A DNA stretch of 64,000 nucleotides from Brachypterus glaber (lineage: Eukaryota; Arthropoda; Insecta; Coleoptera; Kateretidae): the NCBI GenBank assembly GCA_958510825.1, contig OY294048.1, forward strand, positions 12,727,589 to 12,791,588, given 5' to 3'. This document shows positions 61,213 to 64,000 of the stretch, in pieces (the first letter of the stretch is position 1; every line of letters starts with the position of its first letter). The notes beneath the pieces are model-generated. The model had not been told where the DNA came from and did no database searches. It saw only the letters and a list, made by a program, of their open reading frames with translations. Position numbers and translations under genes: made by a program.

Positions 61213-61442
61213 GTACTAATTTAAATATGATTATAAATACTATATTTTAAAGGTATACCTATTTTAAATATAAATACAATGTATATTTTTTAATTTTTGT
61301 CATCCAATTACTACTTTTAAAATTAAAATATATTTAAAAATACTACTACTAATACTAATATTAAATTTATTTATTTCAATTTATTTATTTATTTACTTGT
61401 CTATAAGTTTTTAATGAGTCGTGGAAAGAAAATTCCATAAAA

Positions 61443-61527
61443 ATATAGAGGGCTTCATAGCATAGGGACTTATCTTCAGTTTTTGCTATTCCGTTAATAC
61501 GCCCCTATGTTATGAAGCCCTCGATAT
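61443..61527. mobile_element. Tiny inverted-repeat element AI
   Basis: ATATAGAGGGCTTCATAGCA and its complement TGTTATGAAGCCCTCGATAT enclose about 35 bp. It lies in the probable P450 3' UTR. Confidence 0.75.
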
Positions 61528-62562
61528 AAATAAATTTCCTTGAGATCTTATGAAATCTCATGTAACTTATGAACACTCAACAATTGTTGTTTATTTATAT
61601 GAGGAGTTTTGGGCTAAATAAGAAAAATATGTTTTTGTTTAAAAAATTGCAAAATGATGAAAAGAAATGATTAAAAACTGTGTTGTTTGTTAATAAAGAT
61701 CAAAATGAAAAAACAAATTAAAAACTCAGAAATTATTTGTTATCGTAAACCCGACAACATCGCATTATTCTTCTTATCTAAATGTGATATCATACTGAAA
61801 AAAATCAATATTTTTTGTTTGTCTACAAACCAACATAAATACATTTAGGTAGAATGTATAATAAAAACACAACACAATATTAATTAAATATATCTATTTT
61901 TAAATAAGTATATTTAATTAATATTAAAAGTTAAAAGTCTATGTGTAACTTTTTCATAATCTAGTTTTGAATCATATCATGGAAATAAAGTAATTTAACA
62001 TGTTGAAAGCCACATTAAATTACTTGTCTTGGGTAACACTGTCCCAAGGAACTACATGCTTTGGGTTATCGTTGAAACAGCTGGTTTGCTTACAGTGTTA
62101 TTATAGTATAAATACCTCAAAAATAACTCCATAATCGTACTGAAACATAAGAAACTAGTCACATAAGTCCAGCCTAATTACACATTGAATTACAGTATAT
62201 TGAATCCGTGAAAACTAATAAAACACAACAAAATATTTTAATATTATAGTCAAGAGCAGTGAACACAACACGGACCCTTTCCTTTGGCCCCACTGTAGTA
62301 GTTAACGTGCAAAGTTATTTTTATTTTGACGAGATGACATTTGACACTTGAAATTTCGTGCAATGTTGCCAAATCGTACATTGACAGATGTCAAATTCTT
62401 AATTAAAATAATTAATTAAAGTATATTCCGGGATGTAAAAAGGGCTGAAATTTTGGCTGTATTTATTTTTGATGTATCTATAAGCATGTAAAGTCTTATC
62501 ATTGAAGGCGATTTAGCCCAAAATGCGATACCCTCCTTTGTCTTTAGCTGCCATTTTATGAT

Positions 62563-62777
62563 GCAGGTAGAAATTTCCTAATTGTCCACGCCCCCTCCGA
62601 AAGTTAGAAATTAAACGTGCTTATAACGTATTTTTAACTTACAAATCTAACGTTAGATTAACGTTTGTAACCAACGTTTGATTCTAACGTTAAAAAGCGC
62701 GACATTTGCACATATTTTATAACTTACTTTTATAGAGTTTTCTAACACGTTATTCTCACGTTAAATTTCTATTAGGG
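62563..62777. mobile_element. Element Y, copy 3 (short)
   Basis: CAGGTAGAAATTTCCTAATT at the left, TCACGTTAAATTTCTATTAGG at the right; central CTAACGTTAGATTAACG. It shares AATTTCC..CACGCC..CCGAA..GTTAGAATTAAAC with part of copy 2 (about 55215..55270, inverted). Confidence 0.65.
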
Positions 62778-63043
62778 TATTTATGATTTATAAAAGTAGT
62801 GCCTGATTGATGTTATCTATCGAATGCCTTGAAAAAGTCGTCAAACTTTGGGTTTTTTCCACAGAGAACAGCATATTCTCTTCAATTAAAATAATGTTAA
62901 TATTTTTTTATTTATATTGAATGCATTAAAATGTTTGGGCTACAATATAAATAAACATATCATGTTTATTACAAAAGATTATCAACGTTTATGTTTAATT
63001 TAGTTTTTGAACAGTTTTCCAGAAATTAAATATTGTACAGCAT

Positions 63044-63194
63044 TAAGGCATATCCAGAAGCTTGCATAAGAACATAAAACATAAGAATGCGATGCCTTGA
63101 TTGGCTTACAAGATACATGGCGGCACATCAAGCCAATCACGGCATCGCATTCTTATGTACTATGTTGTTATGCGAGCCTGTGAATATGCCCTTA
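63044..63194. mobile_element. Inverted-repeat element AJ
   Basis: AAGGCATATCCAGAAGCTTG and the complement GAATATGCCCTT at the right; inner arms ATAAGAATGCGATGCC/GGCATCGCATTCTTAT; 151 bp. Confidence 0.75.
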
Positions 63195-63913
63195 TTGTTA
63201 TACCAAAAAGTATACTAAAATACTTAAGCACTTTAGGTTCTGCCAGAAAATTTACTTTTTAAACTTTTATCTTCCTATAGGAAGTTCCCATCCATTTCAT
63301 TTTCTAAATAAAAAGGGGGGTCGTGTAACACATCATTTTAAAGATTAAGCTTAATTATTTAAGCTTAATTATTAAATTCTCTTTAACCATATAATTTTTA
63401 ACTTTTTTTTGAGTTTTCAATTTTTTTTTTTTTGAAATTTTGATTCATTTAAAATTTGTTCAAAAGGTTTTGTATCACGAAATAATCATTAAAAAATTGT
63501 TCGATATTTCCCCCCCCCCTGCCTCGATTATGCCCCAAGCATATTAAGGGTTATTTTGTTAAGGTGTTCCAAATTTAAAGTTGATATAATAAACCGTTCA
63601 AAAGTTTAAGACTTCTGACAAGCTCTGTATAAAGTAAACAAGATGTGAAGATATGTAATGTTACATTCCATTATATACTATTCTCAGTAAATGGTATATT
63701 GCATTAACCCAAATAATTAAAAAAAAAAAGATCTTTTTTGTAAAAAGAAAAAATTTTGAAAAAAAAGTCGTTCTTGATAACTAATCGTCAACAAAAAACG
63801 TGTAATCGGACGGACTAACAGACGGACAGACATTTTGCCTAGATTATAATCAACAATAATTATTGTTCAAAACGTGATCTTGATAAACATTTTATAAGTT
63901 AATATTTTTTTAA

Positions 63914-64000
63914 GTGTTACGTAAAATTTTTACTGATTCCCCCCCCCCCCTCTGTAACGCGGCGTAACGTTTTCGAGAACCCACATCCCACCCCTAGCGC
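63914..64000. mobile_element. Element X, copy 3, cut by the window edge
   Basis: GTGTTACGTAAAATTTTTAC, poly-C, CTGTAACGCGGCGTAACG and CCCCTAGCGC are the reverse complement of the left half of 32409..32639. Confidence 0.65.

Larger units (their letters stand above)
61213..64000. other. Gene-free region downstream of the P450
   Basis: No supported gene. It holds element AI, element Y3, element AJ, a degraded K-like piece (about 63240..63620), a reverse copy of repeat U's end (about 63630..63830) and the left part of an X-type element cut by the window edge (from 63914). 61535..62560 shows only AT-rich unique-looking sequence. Confidence 0.7.

Overview
The window is nuclear DNA of an insect with an AT-rich, transposon-dense genome. 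Spliced genes, a TATA box plus an arthropod-type initiator (TCAGT), a CYP3-clan P450 and many mariner-, hAT- and piggyBac-like miniature elements support this. A beetle is my best guess, but that is inference; no sequence feature here fixes the order.

Only three host genes are visible. (1) Syntaxin 18 (minus strand, 9664 to 8723) is an intronless ER Qa-SNARE. (2) Mitochondrial glutamate dehydrogenase, Gdh (plus strand, 10936 to 49241), is complete: a start exon, five internal exons and two alternative last exons (39228..39344 and 49125..49241). All splice sites and phases agree. The two versions give proteins of the same length (552 aa) that differ in the last 38 residues. (3) A CYP6-like cytochrome P450 (plus strand, 52807 to 61212) has five exons, is intact and encodes 507 aa with all signature motifs.

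Layout: 1..8722 is gene-free and made of foldback and miniature elements. At 8723..10935 Stx18 and Gdh lie head to head; the 3' end of a non-LTR retrotransposon (about 10140..10807) sits 66 bp upstream of the Gdh TATA box. From 10936 to 49241 is Gdh, mostly introns filled with inverted-repeat elements, several nested in one another. At 49242..52806 is a spacer with old repeats. From 52807 to 61212 is the P450 gene, with repeats abutting some exons. From 61213 to 64000 there is no gene, only small inverted-repeat elements.

The three genes do not form a pathway: Stx18 acts in Golgi-to-ER membrane fusion, GDH interconverts glutamate and 2-oxoglutarate in mitochondria, and the P450 is a probable microsomal monooxygenase for xenobiotics or endogenous lipids. 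The most interesting host signal is the duplicated, selectively maintained final exon of Gdh. The rest of the novelty lies in the transposable-element landscape: a TTAA-flanked miniature element, a hAT-type element with a near-perfect 8-bp duplication, a family group with CAGGGTG ends linked to a decayed transposase, and several foldbacks of 0.6 to 1.8 kb inside introns. I found no clearly new biological system, no CRISPR array and no tRNA or rRNA gene.
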